DNA of 45,303 nt from positions 1 to 45,303 of the forward strand of contig CAYFPO010000016.1 of the NCBI GenBank assembly GCA_964345035.1. Reading direction: 5' to 3'. The DNA is from CAYFPO01 sp964345035. GTDB taxonomy: Bacteria > Fidelibacterota > Marinisomatia > SCGC-AAA003-L08 > GCA-002704045. The position numbers and the translations under genes are program-made. A model generated the notes under the pieces. That model was given only the letters and a program-made list of their open reading frames with translations, had not been told where the DNA came from and did no database searches. Positions 7,526 through 16,299 of the stretch are shown piece after piece; positions within the stretch are counted from its first letter, which is position 1, and each line of letters starts with the position of its first letter.

Positions 7526-8806
7526 TTACCTCTTATTGATTGGAACATAATCTCTGGGTCCGGAACCGGTATAGATTTGTCTGGGTCTGTTGATACGGGA
7601 AGTCCCGCTAGTGACCATTTCCTGCCAGTGTGCAAGCCAGCCCGGTAACCGGCCCAATGCAAACATTACGGTAAACATATTGACAGGGATTCCCATCGCT
7701 TTGTAAATAATCCCGGAATAAAAATCAACATTCGGATATAGTTTTCTTTCAATAAAAAATTCATCTTCCAATGCGACTTTTTCTAGATTTCTGGCAATAT
7801 CCATAAGTGGATCATCCATCTTCAATGCACTCAGCACTCTGTCTGCTGCCTGTCCGAGAACTTTAGCCCTCGGGTCATAATTTTTATATACACGATGACC
7901 AAATCCATATAATTTAAAATCGGAAGATTTATCCTTCGCGAGATTTACATATTTTTTATAATCACAATTGTCTTCTTTAATTTTTACCAACATTTCTATT
8001 ACTGCCTGATTTGCGCCTCCATGAAGTGGCCCCCAAAGAGCAGCTATCCCAGCAGAGATAGTGGCATACAGATTAGCATGGCTGCTGCCAGCCATTCGTA
8101 CAGTGGAAGTAGAGCAATTCTGTTCGTGATCGGCATGGAGAATAAGTAATAGATTCAGCGCTTCAGCAAAGACGGGATGTGTGTGGTATTCTTCTTGGGA
8201 ATCCGAAAACATCATATGCAGAAAATTTTCCACATAATTTAAATCAGCTCTTGGGTAAATGTAAGGGAGTCCTTGTGATTTTCGGTAAGAAAATGCAGCA
8301 ATGGTTCTGACTTTTGCAAGGGTTTTAATAATGCTGCTCTCAACATCTTCCTTTTCCCAGCCATCGTCTTCAGGATTAAAGGCAGAAATTGCAGTTACCA
8401 TTGAAGACAAAATCGCCATTGGGTGAGCGCTTAGCGGAAAACCATCAAAAAAGCGTTTCATATCTTCATGCAGATTGGCATGTTTTTTCAGTTTTTCACT
8501 AAATATTTCCCTCTCATCGGATTTAGGCAAATCTCCATATAGAAGGAGATAACAGACTTCTGTAAAATTGGCGTGTTCTGCTAATTGCTCAATTGGAAAT
8601 CCTCTATATCGTAGAATTCCCTTTTCACCATCAACAAATGTAATAGAGCTTTCACATGATCCGGTATTCCCATATCCCGGATCTAGTGTAATATACCCTG
8701 TTGTTGGCCGAAGTGAAGTTATTTCTATAGCATTTTCATTTTCGGTGCCCGTATGGACTGGAAGATCCAATATGTGATCTCCAATAGTTAGTTTTGCAGA
8801 TTTCAT
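7526..8806 (-). CDS. gltA: Citrate synthase
   Basis: This 426-residue enzyme condenses acetyl-CoA with oxaloacetate at the entry of the TCA cycle. It is of the bacterial GltA type: an N-terminal beta-rich segment (to ~50) precedes TYPE blocks such as GSCESSITFVDGEKGILRYRG. Catalytic residues are visible in LWGPLHGGANQ (His), FGHRVYKNYDPRA (His, Arg) and VDFYSGIIY (Asp). Its length fits the ~430-residue hexameric, often NADH-sensitive type. It sits between cysQ (14-base gap) and thyA (3-base gap) on the same strand. Confidence 0.96.
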   Translation of the reverse strand: MKSAKLTIGDHILDLPVHTGTENENAIEITSLRPTTGYITLDPGYGNTGSCESSITFVDGEKGILRYRGFPIEQLAEHANFTEVCYLLLYGDLPKSDEREIFSEKLKKHANLHEDMKRFFDGFPLSAHPMAILSSMVTAISAFNPEDDGWEKEDVESSIIKTLAKVRTIAAFSYRKSQGLPYIYPRADLNYVENFLHMMFSDSQEEYHTHPVFAEALNLLLILHADHEQNCSTSTVRMAGSSHANLYATISAGIAALWGPLHGGANQAVIEMLVKIKEDNCDYKKYVNLAKDKSSDFKLYGFGHRVYKNYDPRAKVLGQAADRVLSALKMDDPLMDIARNLEKVALEDEFFIERKLYPNVDFYSGIIYKAMGIPVNMFTVMFALGRLPGWLAHWQEMVTSGTSRINRPRQIYTGSGPRDYVPINKR

Positions 8807-8820
8807 TTATACCTCTGAGA

Positions 8821-9615
8821 TTAATATGTAACTGAATTTTCCTGCCAGGAATTATAAAATTTCTGACTAAGTTTTAAATTTCCGCCAACCAGTCCAGGAG
8901 TTTGTAAAGTTGATATCTGGTTGAAAATCGGTGGTGTAAAATTACCAATATTTTTTAATGTTCCGCCAGCTTCAGTAAGAATTATTTGACCTGCACAGAT
9001 ATCCCATTCATTTTTGGGTTTCAGCGTAGCGAAAAAGTCGTATTTACCGGATGCAACCAACCCCAGCTTATAAGCAACACTCCCAATTTCTATAATTTTC
9101 TTGAACCTGGGAATGTAATCTTCCCATAATCCTGCTTTTAGTTCAGATCGACTGACTACTATATCGACAAGATTTTCGTCCTGCTGGACAGAACAGTGGA
9201 TTTTTTTACCATTTAAATAAGCCCCCATATCCTTTTCAGCATGAAACAACTCTTCCGTCACCGGATTATACAGCACACCAATGACAGGATCACCCTTTCT
9301 GACCAACCCGATACTAACCACAAAATGGGGTACGCCTTCAATGAATTCCTTAGTTCCATCTAAGGGATCCACAACCCAGACAAATTTTTTTCCCAATCTG
9401 CCAGGAGAGTCTTTTGTTTCTTCCGAAAGCCATCCAAAATCAGGGTATGCATTAGTCAGTATTTCGTGAATCTTTTTATCTGCAGCAATATCAGCATCTG
9501 TCACTGGGTTTTTGTAACTTTTATGGCGGACATCCAGATCTGTATTATAAAACTTCATGATTTCCTGACCTGCCTGGATTGAGGTAAATATTGCAATATC
9601 TAATAGATTCTGCAT
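8821..9615 (-). CDS. cysQ: 3'(2'),5'-bisphosphate nucleotidase (CysQ, inositol monophosphatase family)
   Basis: This 264-residue member of the inositol monophosphatase fold probably hydrolyses 3'-phosphoadenosine 5'-phosphate to AMP, relieving a product of sulfate assimilation or carrier-protein turnover. Metal-binding motifs are seen: the LSEETKDS Glu, DPLDGTKEFI (which distinguishes the CysQ branch by GTKEF) and, near the end, EWDICAGQIILTEAGG. Length is typical. It is the first gene of the minus-strand run cysQ-gltA-thyA-folA, and its start faces the nrdJ leader across a 363-bp gap. Inositol monophosphatase activity cannot be excluded. Confidence 0.88.
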   Translation of the reverse strand: MQNLLDIAIFTSIQAGQEIMKFYNTDLDVRHKSYKNPVTDADIAADKKIHEILTNAYPDFGWLSEETKDSPGRLGKKFVWVVDPLDGTKEFIEGVPHFVVSIGLVRKGDPVIGVLYNPVTEELFHAEKDMGAYLNGKKIHCSVQQDENLVDIVVSRSELKAGLWEDYIPRFKKIIEIGSVAYKLGLVASGKYDFFATLKPKNEWDICAGQIILTEAGGTLKNIGNFTPPIFNQISTLQTPGLVGGNLKLSQKFYNSWQENSVTY

Positions 9616-9978
9616 AGGGAAACTTAATACTTTTACTCCGGTAATTTCAGGACTGATAGTAACAACTAAATTTTTAATTTGTAAAAATTATTTTCAAAAT
9701 CTTTTGCTACATCATACAATATGTAGTATATTTTTTTGTCAGAATAATAATATCTAGTAGGTACCAACTAATTCTTACTGACGATAAAAAATAGAAATTA
9801 TTACATAATTCCTAAGTCCCAGACCTGAAATAAAGTTAAAGATCGTGGTTACCATATAATGTTCATTGGAGGAGATACTTGCTAAAAATAGGAGTTAGCA
9901 GCTTTCCGTAGGATCAGCATTAAAGTATCCAAAAATAAAAACCTATAGATAAGTTCAATTTAATAAAGAGGGATTCAT
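9616..9978. promoter_or_regulatory. Divergent intergenic region with palindromes ahead of nrdJ
   Basis: This 363-bp AT-rich gap carries divergent starts for cysQ and nrdJa. Three inverted repeats are visible: ATAC...GTAT around 9714-9729 (roughly NrdR-box-like); a near-perfect 16-mer TAGTAGGTACCAACTA at 9755-9770; and TGCTAA...TTAGCA at 9880-9900, a possible leader hairpin. A TATAAT hexamer lies at 9855-9860 without a convincing -35 element. A GAGGGA ribosome site precedes nrdJa. No B12-box of a cobalamin riboswitch was recognised although the reductase is B12-dependent. No ORF of note was found. Confidence 0.4.
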
Positions 9979-12486
9979 ATGGAAAAAATGTTTAATCATC
10001 GGGGTAAAGCAGATGTCATCCTGGGGAAAAAAAGGATATTAGATTATTCCAATAATTATAATCATTTAACCGAACTACAAAATCAAAAAGCGATTGCCTT
10101 TGATGGTAATTATTTAAGTGATAATGAACTTGCCAGTAATATATATCAGAAAAAGTATTATTTAAAAGATTTAGAGAACCAAACTGTAGAAAATTGTCCT
10201 GAAGATGTTTTCAAAAGAATTGCATCATACATTGCAACACCGGAAAAGGGCAGACTAAAACAGAAAGAATGGGCAGAAACATTTTATAATGACATGTATG
10301 AAGGCAGATTTCTACCTGGCGGCAGGGTAATGGCTGGTGCTGGAGATTTATACAGACTGAAAACACTGGCCAACTGTTTTGTTTCTAAAATTACCGAAGA
10401 TGACATTGATTCCATTTATCAAGCTGCATTTGAGTGTGCAAGAACCTATTCCTACGGTGGTGGTATTGGTGTGGATATATCTTCTTTAAGACCAAAGGAT
10501 GCTGTTGTACATAATGCAGCAGACAGTTCCACAGGTGCTGTATCATTCATGGAATTATATTCTCTCACCACCGGCCTAATCGGGCAGAGCGGCCGCAGAG
10601 GTGCATTAATGCTGACCATCGATGTGAAACATCCGGATATTTTTAACTTCATCAATGTAAAGAAAACACCAAACTGGGTGACAAAACAAATTGTTGAACA
10701 ATGCAAATGGTCCGGAATGTTTGATGAAAGTCAAATGGAATCAATCGAGAAAAATGTTATGGAAAACACACAGGTCAGATTTGCAAATATTTCCATAAAA
10801 GCCAGCGATGAGTTCATGCATGCAGTTGAGGAACAGAAAAAGTTTCAGAATGGTGAATATCTTGTGTATCTGAAGAAAGGCAAAACCAATATTTCATCTT
10901 CACTGCAGAATAAGAAAAATCATTATTCCTCGGGAATTCCATCAAAAAAGGTTAAAAATTATACGCTGGCTGAATCATTCAGTACTTTTGACGAATTACA
11001 GAATTGGCTTAAAAAGGAGCATAAAGCGACTATTAATAAATCTGATTTTTATGATCAGAATAATCGTGATGTTTTCGGTGATGTTATAATTGATATCTCA
11101 CAAAAAAACAATACATTGGCCATCAGACAGGCAGGCGATTTTCTCTTATATTTTGCATCAGAGGACTGTGGTGAAATCCGGGAATTGGTAAAAGCCAGGA
11201 AAGTCTGGGATCAAATAATTGAGGGAAATTATAAGACAGCCGAACCAGGACTAATTTTCTGGTCAACTATGACAGAATATTCCCCTTCCAACTATGTAGG
11301 CAGACCGATTATCAGCACAAATCCATGTGCTGAAGTTCCCCTGGAAGATGGAGGTGCGTGTAATCTTGCGTCTCTGAATCTTTCCCGATTTGTCATTAAT
11401 GGCTATGAAGAAAATGCCAAGATTGACTGGGATCAACTGAAGAAAACCACTTCAAATGTTGTCCGATTTCTGGATAATGTTGTCAGTTGGAATGAAATTC
11501 TGAATCCACTGGACAAACAAAAAACTGCAGCAGCAGAAACCAGACGGCTCGGACTTGGTATTATGGGAATCGCAGACATGTTAAATCAATTGGGAATTGC
11601 GTATGATTCTGAAAATGGGATTGAAATGATGTCCAAAATAATGGATTTTGTTACGAATGCTGCCTACCAATCTTCTGCATTAATTGCTGCTGAAAAAGAA
11701 CCATCTCCGATTTATAATGAACGCAAATATATGACTTGTCCATTTATGAATGAAGCACTTACTGCGGAAACCCGGGCATTAATAAGAAAGCATGGAATAA
11801 GAAATATTGCTATCATGAGTATTGCACCAACAGGATCAATATCCAACATAATTTTGAGTTATAAATCAAAAGTAAAAAATTATATTGGAGTATCCGGTGG
11901 CATCGAACCAATTTTTGCGTTATATTATACCAGAAGGTCGGAATCTTTTGGTAATCAGTTATTTAAGGTATTTCATTCGACTGTGCAGGCATATCTTGAT
12001 AAAATGGAGTTGAGTTCTGATGCAGACAAACACGATGATCTGGCTGAACTCTTACCGGAGTATTTTTTACGGACAGCCCATAATATTTACCCGGAAAAAA
12101 GAGTAAAAATTCAGGGCATTTGTCAAAAGTATATTGACCACAGCATTTCATCCACGGTAAATTTAGCAGAAGATATTCAGCCTGAAGTTATCTCAGATAT
12201 CTATATACGGGGTTGGAAAGAGCACCTAAAAGGAATCACAATCTATCGAGACGGCAGCAGATTCCCAATATTAAGCAGGGAAAGCGAAACAACAAAATTT
12301 CAGGAAATGAAGAATAAATCCTTCACCATCCAAAATGAAGATGGCGTTAAAATGGTTTGTAACGGCGATGAAGTGTTAAAAATGCCTGATGGTTCTCTTT
12401 CTACCGTATATCACTATTTGAAAAATAGTTCCACGAGAATAGAAGAAATTTTAGAAACCACCCAATTTGAGGAAGCTGTACAATGA
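9979..12486 (+). CDS. nrdJa: Adenosylcobalamin-dependent (class II) ribonucleotide reductase, catalytic chain
   Basis: This 835-residue chain reduces ribonucleotides to deoxyribonucleotides. Blocks seen are LPGGRVMAGAG, LANCFVSKI (first redox Cys), YSYGGGIGVDISSLRP, QSGRRGALM, STNPCAEVPLEDGGACNLAS (the N-Cys-Glu radical motif and second redox Cys), LGLGIMGIADML and SIAPTGSISNI. No N-terminal ATP-cone is seen and no NrdB partner is nearby, so class II is inferred. The C-terminal Cys-rich tail found in single-chain NrdJ is absent; it is supplied by the next ORF, whose ATG overlaps this TGA (ATGA). This copies the split NrdJa/NrdJb layout known from Pseudomonas. Regions around 290-400 look like a lineage-specific insertion. 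Confidence 0.9.
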   Translation: MEKMFNHRGKADVILGKKRILDYSNNYNHLTELQNQKAIAFDGNYLSDNELASNIYQKKYYLKDLENQTVENCPEDVFKRIASYIATPEKGRLKQKEWAETFYNDMYEGRFLPGGRVMAGAGDLYRLKTLANCFVSKITEDDIDSIYQAAFECARTYSYGGGIGVDISSLRPKDAVVHNAADSSTGAVSFMELYSLTTGLIGQSGRRGALMLTIDVKHPDIFNFINVKKTPNWVTKQIVEQCKWSGMFDESQMESIEKNVMENTQVRFANISIKASDEFMHAVEEQKKFQNGEYLVYLKKGKTNISSSLQNKKNHYSSGIPSKKVKNYTLAESFSTFDELQNWLKKEHKATINKSDFYDQNNRDVFGDVIIDISQKNNTLAIRQAGDFLLYFASEDCGEIRELVKARKVWDQIIEGNYKTAEPGLIFWSTMTEYSPSNYVGRPIISTNPCAEVPLEDGGACNLASLNLSRFVINGYEENAKIDWDQLKKTTSNVVRFLDNVVSWNEILNPLDKQKTAAAETRRLGLGIMGIADMLNQLGIAYDSENGIEMMSKIMDFVTNAAYQSSALIAAEKEPSPIYNERKYMTCPFMNEALTAETRALIRKHGIRNIAIMSIAPTGSISNIILSYKSKVKNYIGVSGGIEPIFALYYTRRSESFGNQLFKVFHSTVQAYLDKMELSSDADKHDDLAELLPEYFLRTAHNIYPEKRVKIQGICQKYIDHSISSTVNLAEDIQPEVISDIYIRGWKEHLKGITIYRDGSRFPILSRESETTKFQEMKNKSFTIQNEDGVKMVCNGDEVLKMPDGSLSTVYHYLKNSSTRIEEILETTQFEEAVQ

Positions 12487-13139
12487 TTAAATTAACAACT
12501 GAACCCAGTGTTGTAGAATTAGCTGTGACACCATCGCAACAAACACTGAAAAGAGATTCACATAATACCAATCACCCCAAGCCTTCTGAATTTACAACCA
12601 GTCGGCCGGAAGTGGTTGATGCAAAGGTGTATAAGGTGAAAAGTTCATTTGTTAAAAATTCTGTTTTTGTAACACTCGGTTTTATTGAAGAAAATGGCAG
12701 AAAACGACCCATTGAAGTCTTTATCAATTCTAAAGATCTGACCCGTGCCCCGGAATATGTAGTACTTACACGACTTATTTCTGCGATTTTCCGCAGGACT
12801 GATGACCCAATGTTTATTTTGGAAGAGCTTCGTGGAATTTTCGATCCCAGTGGCGGATTTTTTAAGGAAGGAAAATATCTTCATTCTTTTTACGCTGAAA
12901 TCGCTGATGTAATTGAACGGTTCTTCTTTGATGTAGGAATCATAGAAGAACCTGACCTGTTACCCCGGTCAGATAACGGAGTGGTTAAAAGGAAACCAAT
13001 TTTATCCAGGGATGAAGGAAATACAGGAAATGTGCATTTCAAAATCTGTCCAGACTGCAGTAACCGTACTTTAAAAATGGAAGGAGGATGTGACGTTTGT
13101 GTGGACCCTGACTGCGGCTACAGTAAATGTGACAAATAG
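12483..13139 (+). CDS. nrdJb: NrdJb-like subunit with TSCPD and Cys-rich tail
   Basis: This 218-residue protein begins with a four-base overlap with nrdJa and should be translated with it. Residues ~50-150 resemble the TSCPD domain (FVTLGFIEENGRKRPIEVF, then DDPMFILEELRGIFDP). The end holds three Cys pairs (CPDCSNRT, GCDVCVD, DCGYSKCDK), like the zinc-ribbon/redox tail of class II reductases. In NrdJ enzymes such a tail passes electrons from thioredoxin to the active-site disulfide. The chain therefore looks like the detached C-terminus of the reductase. The N-terminal ~45 residues look unstructured. A terminator follows at 13158-13188. Confidence 0.85.
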   Translation: MIKLTTEPSVVELAVTPSQQTLKRDSHNTNHPKPSEFTTSRPEVVDAKVYKVKSSFVKNSVFVTLGFIEENGRKRPIEVFINSKDLTRAPEYVVLTRLISAIFRRTDDPMFILEELRGIFDPSGGFFKEGKYLHSFYAEIADVIERFFFDVGIIEEPDLLPRSDNGVVKRKPILSRDEGNTGNVHFKICPDCSNRTLKMEGGCDVCVDPDCGYSKCDK

Positions 13140-13157
13140 TGTACACCAGTTTAAATT

Positions 13158-13188
13158 AAAAAAAGCCCTGTATTATCAGGGCTTTTTT
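13158..13188. terminator. Bidirectional Rho-independent terminator
   Basis: AGCCCTG and CAGGGCT form a perfect stem with loop TATTAT, flanked by an A-run on the left and a T-run on the right. It serves nrdJb on the plus strand and, given the A-tract, probably also the convergent secreted-protein gene ending at 13204. Confidence 0.92.
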
Positions 13189-13203
13189 ATTGAGACTTTA
13201 ATT

Positions 13204-15585
13204 TTATCCTTCCAATATAATATTCACCAGTAGAACCACATCTAGAATATTTAGATCACCATCGGTGTTTATATCTCCGGCCCAATATTCATAATCTGTG
13301 GGATCTTCTACAAAAATGATAAAATTCACCAGTTGAACTATATCAAGAATATTCTGTTCACCATCTGCATTGATGTCACCCAACAATCCAAGAGTAATAA
13401 ACCCATTTATAACCTCAGTCTGTAGTGGAATACCGTTTTCGGAAGCAACAATCGCCTCCAGAAATTGCAATTCGATTCCTTCAAAGATTTCAGCATCTTC
13501 GCTGATCTCATATACCAAAGTACCAAAATGATGTTCACCCGGTTCAAGCACACAACCTTCTAAACTAAAATAGATTCCAACAACACTACCTTCAATTTCA
13601 TTAAAACTTGCAGAGAAACATTCGTAATTGGATTGAAATTCAGCAACAGTCGCAGCATTTGGTAAATCCTGGATTGTGAATTGGATTCCTGCCACATTGG
13701 AGTTTGAATCCAGAAACAACGGGACCTCAGCAGTCCCGCCAGGAACACCGGCGGATTCACCAATCCCAAGCAATGCTTCCGGACCCCCACCCGAATCATC
13801 GGATTCGAGCATAAAGACAAATTCTACAATTCCTTCAACATACAAGGTAACATCAGCGGAATTGTATCCTTCTTTGGATGCAATAATATGATATTCATCA
13901 GGATAAGGAAGCTCCAACCAATACCACCCCTCAATGGAATGAGTTACAAATACCTCACCGCTGGTTAAACAGGTTGCATGAATGGTTGCGTCATCGAGTG
14001 GATATTCTTCGAGTGGGTGTTCTTCGTCAGTCCCATTCCCGAAGACCATACCCGTGAGAGCGTGTATTTCATATTCCTCACCAAACCAGAAATCTACTCG
14101 TTCTTCATGACCTGGATCAATATACATTATGTCCGTAGTTTGTGATTCACCATTCTCCAATGTGCAGGTTACAAAAAATTCCCCTGCAATAATACCCAAT
14201 TCATAAAAACCAGCTTCATTTGTATAGGTTTCATACGCCCAATCTGCTACAGCGCCAACGGCAGTAATATGAGCACCTGCAACCAGTTCTACTGCATCTC
14301 CCCAGAGATAAAAAACTTCCCCAAATATTACCGCATCACCTTCAACATCGCCGGTATATACACAGGCTATATTGCTGGATTCGGATTCGCCTTCTTCATA
14401 AACGGCTGTTACTTTAAAACAGACTTCATCTGGTGGTGGTACAAAATCTCCAAAATAAAATTCAAAATTAGTTTCCTCTGTTTCACCTGCATGGTACCAT
14501 TCTTCATATAATAATACATACACATTAAAAATCGGGATATTGTCGTCAGGAGATAAATATTCCCATTCCAACACAGCACCACCTGTCAAACCCATTGACG
14601 GATCATAATATGCAGTCAGATCATATGGTGGAGGCATATCAGGTTCCTCAGGGTTTACACATGCTACGTTGCTGGGTTCGGATTCAACACCATTCATTAC
14701 AGCAGTAACTTTGAAACAGGTGGACCAATCTACAATATCACCAATGGGGAATACATGGGATGTTTCACTGGTTTCGGCAATCAGTTCCCAATCCGGGTTA
14801 CTCCAATCCCAGTTGGCATAAATTTTAAATATTGTGGGAACGTCACCCGGATCAGGAGGAAAATCATATTCCCAGTACAATGCCGCTCCGGGAGGTTCAG
14901 ATTCCTGAATTTCTACATGGAGATCATAGGGATGGGGCACTGCATCATCAAAGGCATTGAAATGAAAATTCACTATATTTTCACTATTTGGTTCTATAAA
15001 TAATTCAGCGGATTGATACCCATATTCTGTTTCACAATGGACAGTAAACGGTATATTCTCACATGTTGAAATAACTTCCAATTCATAGTGACCGCTATCG
15101 CCGGTTTCAGTAGAGTAAACATTACACCAATCTCCCTGGTCTGCAATTATTACAGCTCCACTAATGGGAAACACCGGTCCCATTGGTGTCAATTGTGCAG
15201 TCACCTGACCTATAATCCACGCAGGGTCTGGAGTATCATTTTCAGGAGAGAGATAGAATTCCAGATATTCTACTTCTTCACCCAGTTCAAGTGTAGTATT
15301 AACAGCAGTAAAACCATCTTTAGAGCAAGTGATATGGTAAACCCAAGGATCCAGCTCCAATTCAAAAATGCCATCTTCATTCGATTCAGTAGTATACACT
15401 GGATCATAATTAACATCCAGGGGTATTGCAGTGATTGTTGCTCCCGGTAGCGGCATCGGTAACCCAAAGTCATAGGTTACAGATACATTTCCCCAGATTC
15501 CGGTCGCAAAGGTAAATTGTAATTGAGTGAAAAACAGAAAGATAAAAAATAGATAGGAGAATCGTTGAGTGTATGTTTTATTCAT
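13204..15585 (-). CDS. Secreted multidomain protein with cohesin-like and dockerin-like C-terminus
   Basis: This 793-residue exported protein has a signal peptide (residues ~8-28, hydrophobic LFFIFLFF). Next come carboxypeptidase-regulatory-like beta domains (about 30-110, 115-210 and again 413-600), two fibronectin-type-III-like domains (about 215-410) with CFKVTAV repeats, a cohesin-like domain (about 605-730) and a paired dockerin-like tail (about 733-793). The tail has two calcium-loop repeats, GDINADGEQNILD and GDINTDGDLNILD. The sequence is rich in Asp, Glu and Tyr. Cohesin and dockerin in one chain suggest self-assembly or surface attachment rather than a classical cellulosome; no glycosidase is nearby. 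It is a monocistronic gene ending at a strong terminator. The function is inferred to be adhesive or structural. Confidence 0.75.
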   Translation of the reverse strand: MNKTYTQRFSYLFFIFLFFTQLQFTFATGIWGNVSVTYDFGLPMPLPGATITAIPLDVNYDPVYTTESNEDGIFELELDPWVYHITCSKDGFTAVNTTLELGEEVEYLEFYLSPENDTPDPAWIIGQVTAQLTPMGPVFPISGAVIIADQGDWCNVYSTETGDSGHYELEVISTCENIPFTVHCETEYGYQSAELFIEPNSENIVNFHFNAFDDAVPHPYDLHVEIQESEPPGAALYWEYDFPPDPGDVPTIFKIYANWDWSNPDWELIAETSETSHVFPIGDIVDWSTCFKVTAVMNGVESEPSNVACVNPEEPDMPPPYDLTAYYDPSMGLTGGAVLEWEYLSPDDNIPIFNVYVLLYEEWYHAGETEETNFEFYFGDFVPPPDEVCFKVTAVYEEGESESSNIACVYTGDVEGDAVIFGEVFYLWGDAVELVAGAHITAVGAVADWAYETYTNEAGFYELGIIAGEFFVTCTLENGESQTTDIMYIDPGHEERVDFWFGEEYEIHALTGMVFGNGTDEEHPLEEYPLDDATIHATCLTSGEVFVTHSIEGWYWLELPYPDEYHIIASKEGYNSADVTLYVEGIVEFVFMLESDDSGGGPEALLGIGESAGVPGGTAEVPLFLDSNSNVAGIQFTIQDLPNAATVAEFQSNYECFSASFNEIEGSVVGIYFSLEGCVLEPGEHHFGTLVYEISEDAEIFEGIELQFLEAIVASENGIPLQTEVINGFITLGLLGDINADGEQNILDIVQLVNFIIFVEDPTDYEYWAGDINTDGDLNILDVVLLVNIILEG

Positions 15586-15777
15586 TGATGATGCCCTTTC
15601 TTGTGATTATATTGGATTTACCTTCAAATAAGTTACAATTACTAAAAATTTTTCAAATTGTATAAATTTGTAACGAATTGTAATTTGATCAGAAATTGAA
15701 TGGTCCGTCTGAAAATTTCAAACGAATCATCCTCATTCCCGATCTGTGGAGAAGAACATCCTCTTCATGTGGAGGGA

Positions 15778-16299
15778 TTAATTTCTCTGAATAAAATCAA
15801 TATTTTGACATTTTATACATATTTTTTGAGGAATAACCCCCCAATTCATTAAATATTTAAATAACCAGCATCCGGCACAAAATCCCACAATCGACTCCAG
15901 ACTGGCAAATATTAAAAGTATACCTAATAAAATTTGTGCACCTGGTAAATTCCCTGAAATCACCAATAACAATGCAGAGGTGGTAAAGCCTGTACCAATG
16001 GATTGTGCGAACCGTTTTGGAGGTCCGGGACAGTATTCTTTTGGATTTCCAAGTAATGGTATGATTACTCTTAAAGTCAATTGTGCAATGGGACTGAGTG
16101 AAGGCCCTGTCAAAACCCTTGCCCAGAATCCGAAAGCCAGAAAACTAAGGATCCAGATATTTTCGGTTGCTAGAAATACAACAGTTAATATAACAACAAA
16201 TCCTGCTACAATTCTTGCAGCATATTCATTTACCTGTTCAGGAAAAGAAAATATTTCATTTAATAAGTTGGAATTGTCGGATCGATTTCTTTTGCCCAT
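15778..16299 (-). CDS. DUF4395 membrane protein
   Basis: This 173-residue protein has about four transmembrane segments (near 30-60, 67-88, 100-130 and 135-150) and the DUF4395 features NEYAARIVAGF and CPGPPKRFAQSIG. A Cys pair (ICIKCQ) lies near the end. The start overlaps the preceding gene by 40 bases, but a strong GGAGGTG ribosome site nine bases before ATG 16299 supports it. It is the last gene of the cysteine-biosynthesis operon. Some DUF4395 genes lie next to sulfurtransferase genes in other bacteria, so a role in sulfur movement across the membrane is possible but unproven. The downstream 190 bp contain AT-rich inverted repeats only. Confidence 0.8.
   Translation of the reverse strand: MGKRNRSDNSNLLNEIFSFPEQVNEYAARIVAGFVVILTVVFLATENIWILSFLAFGFWARVLTGPSLSPIAQLTLRVIIPLLGNPKEYCPGPPKRFAQSIGTGFTTSALLLVISGNLPGAQILLGILLIFASLESIVGFCAGCWLFKYLMNWGVIPQKICIKCQNIDFIQRN

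Noticed and set aside
9616..9978. Cobalamin riboswitch before nrdJ
   Set aside because: The conserved B12-box sequence was not found; only unrelated palindromes are visible.
15680..15780. Short ORF downstream of the DUF4395 gene (reads HEEDVLLHRSGMRM on the minus strand)
   Set aside because: It has no start codon ahead of the protein-like part and no ribosome site; about 35 residues after an in-frame TGA.
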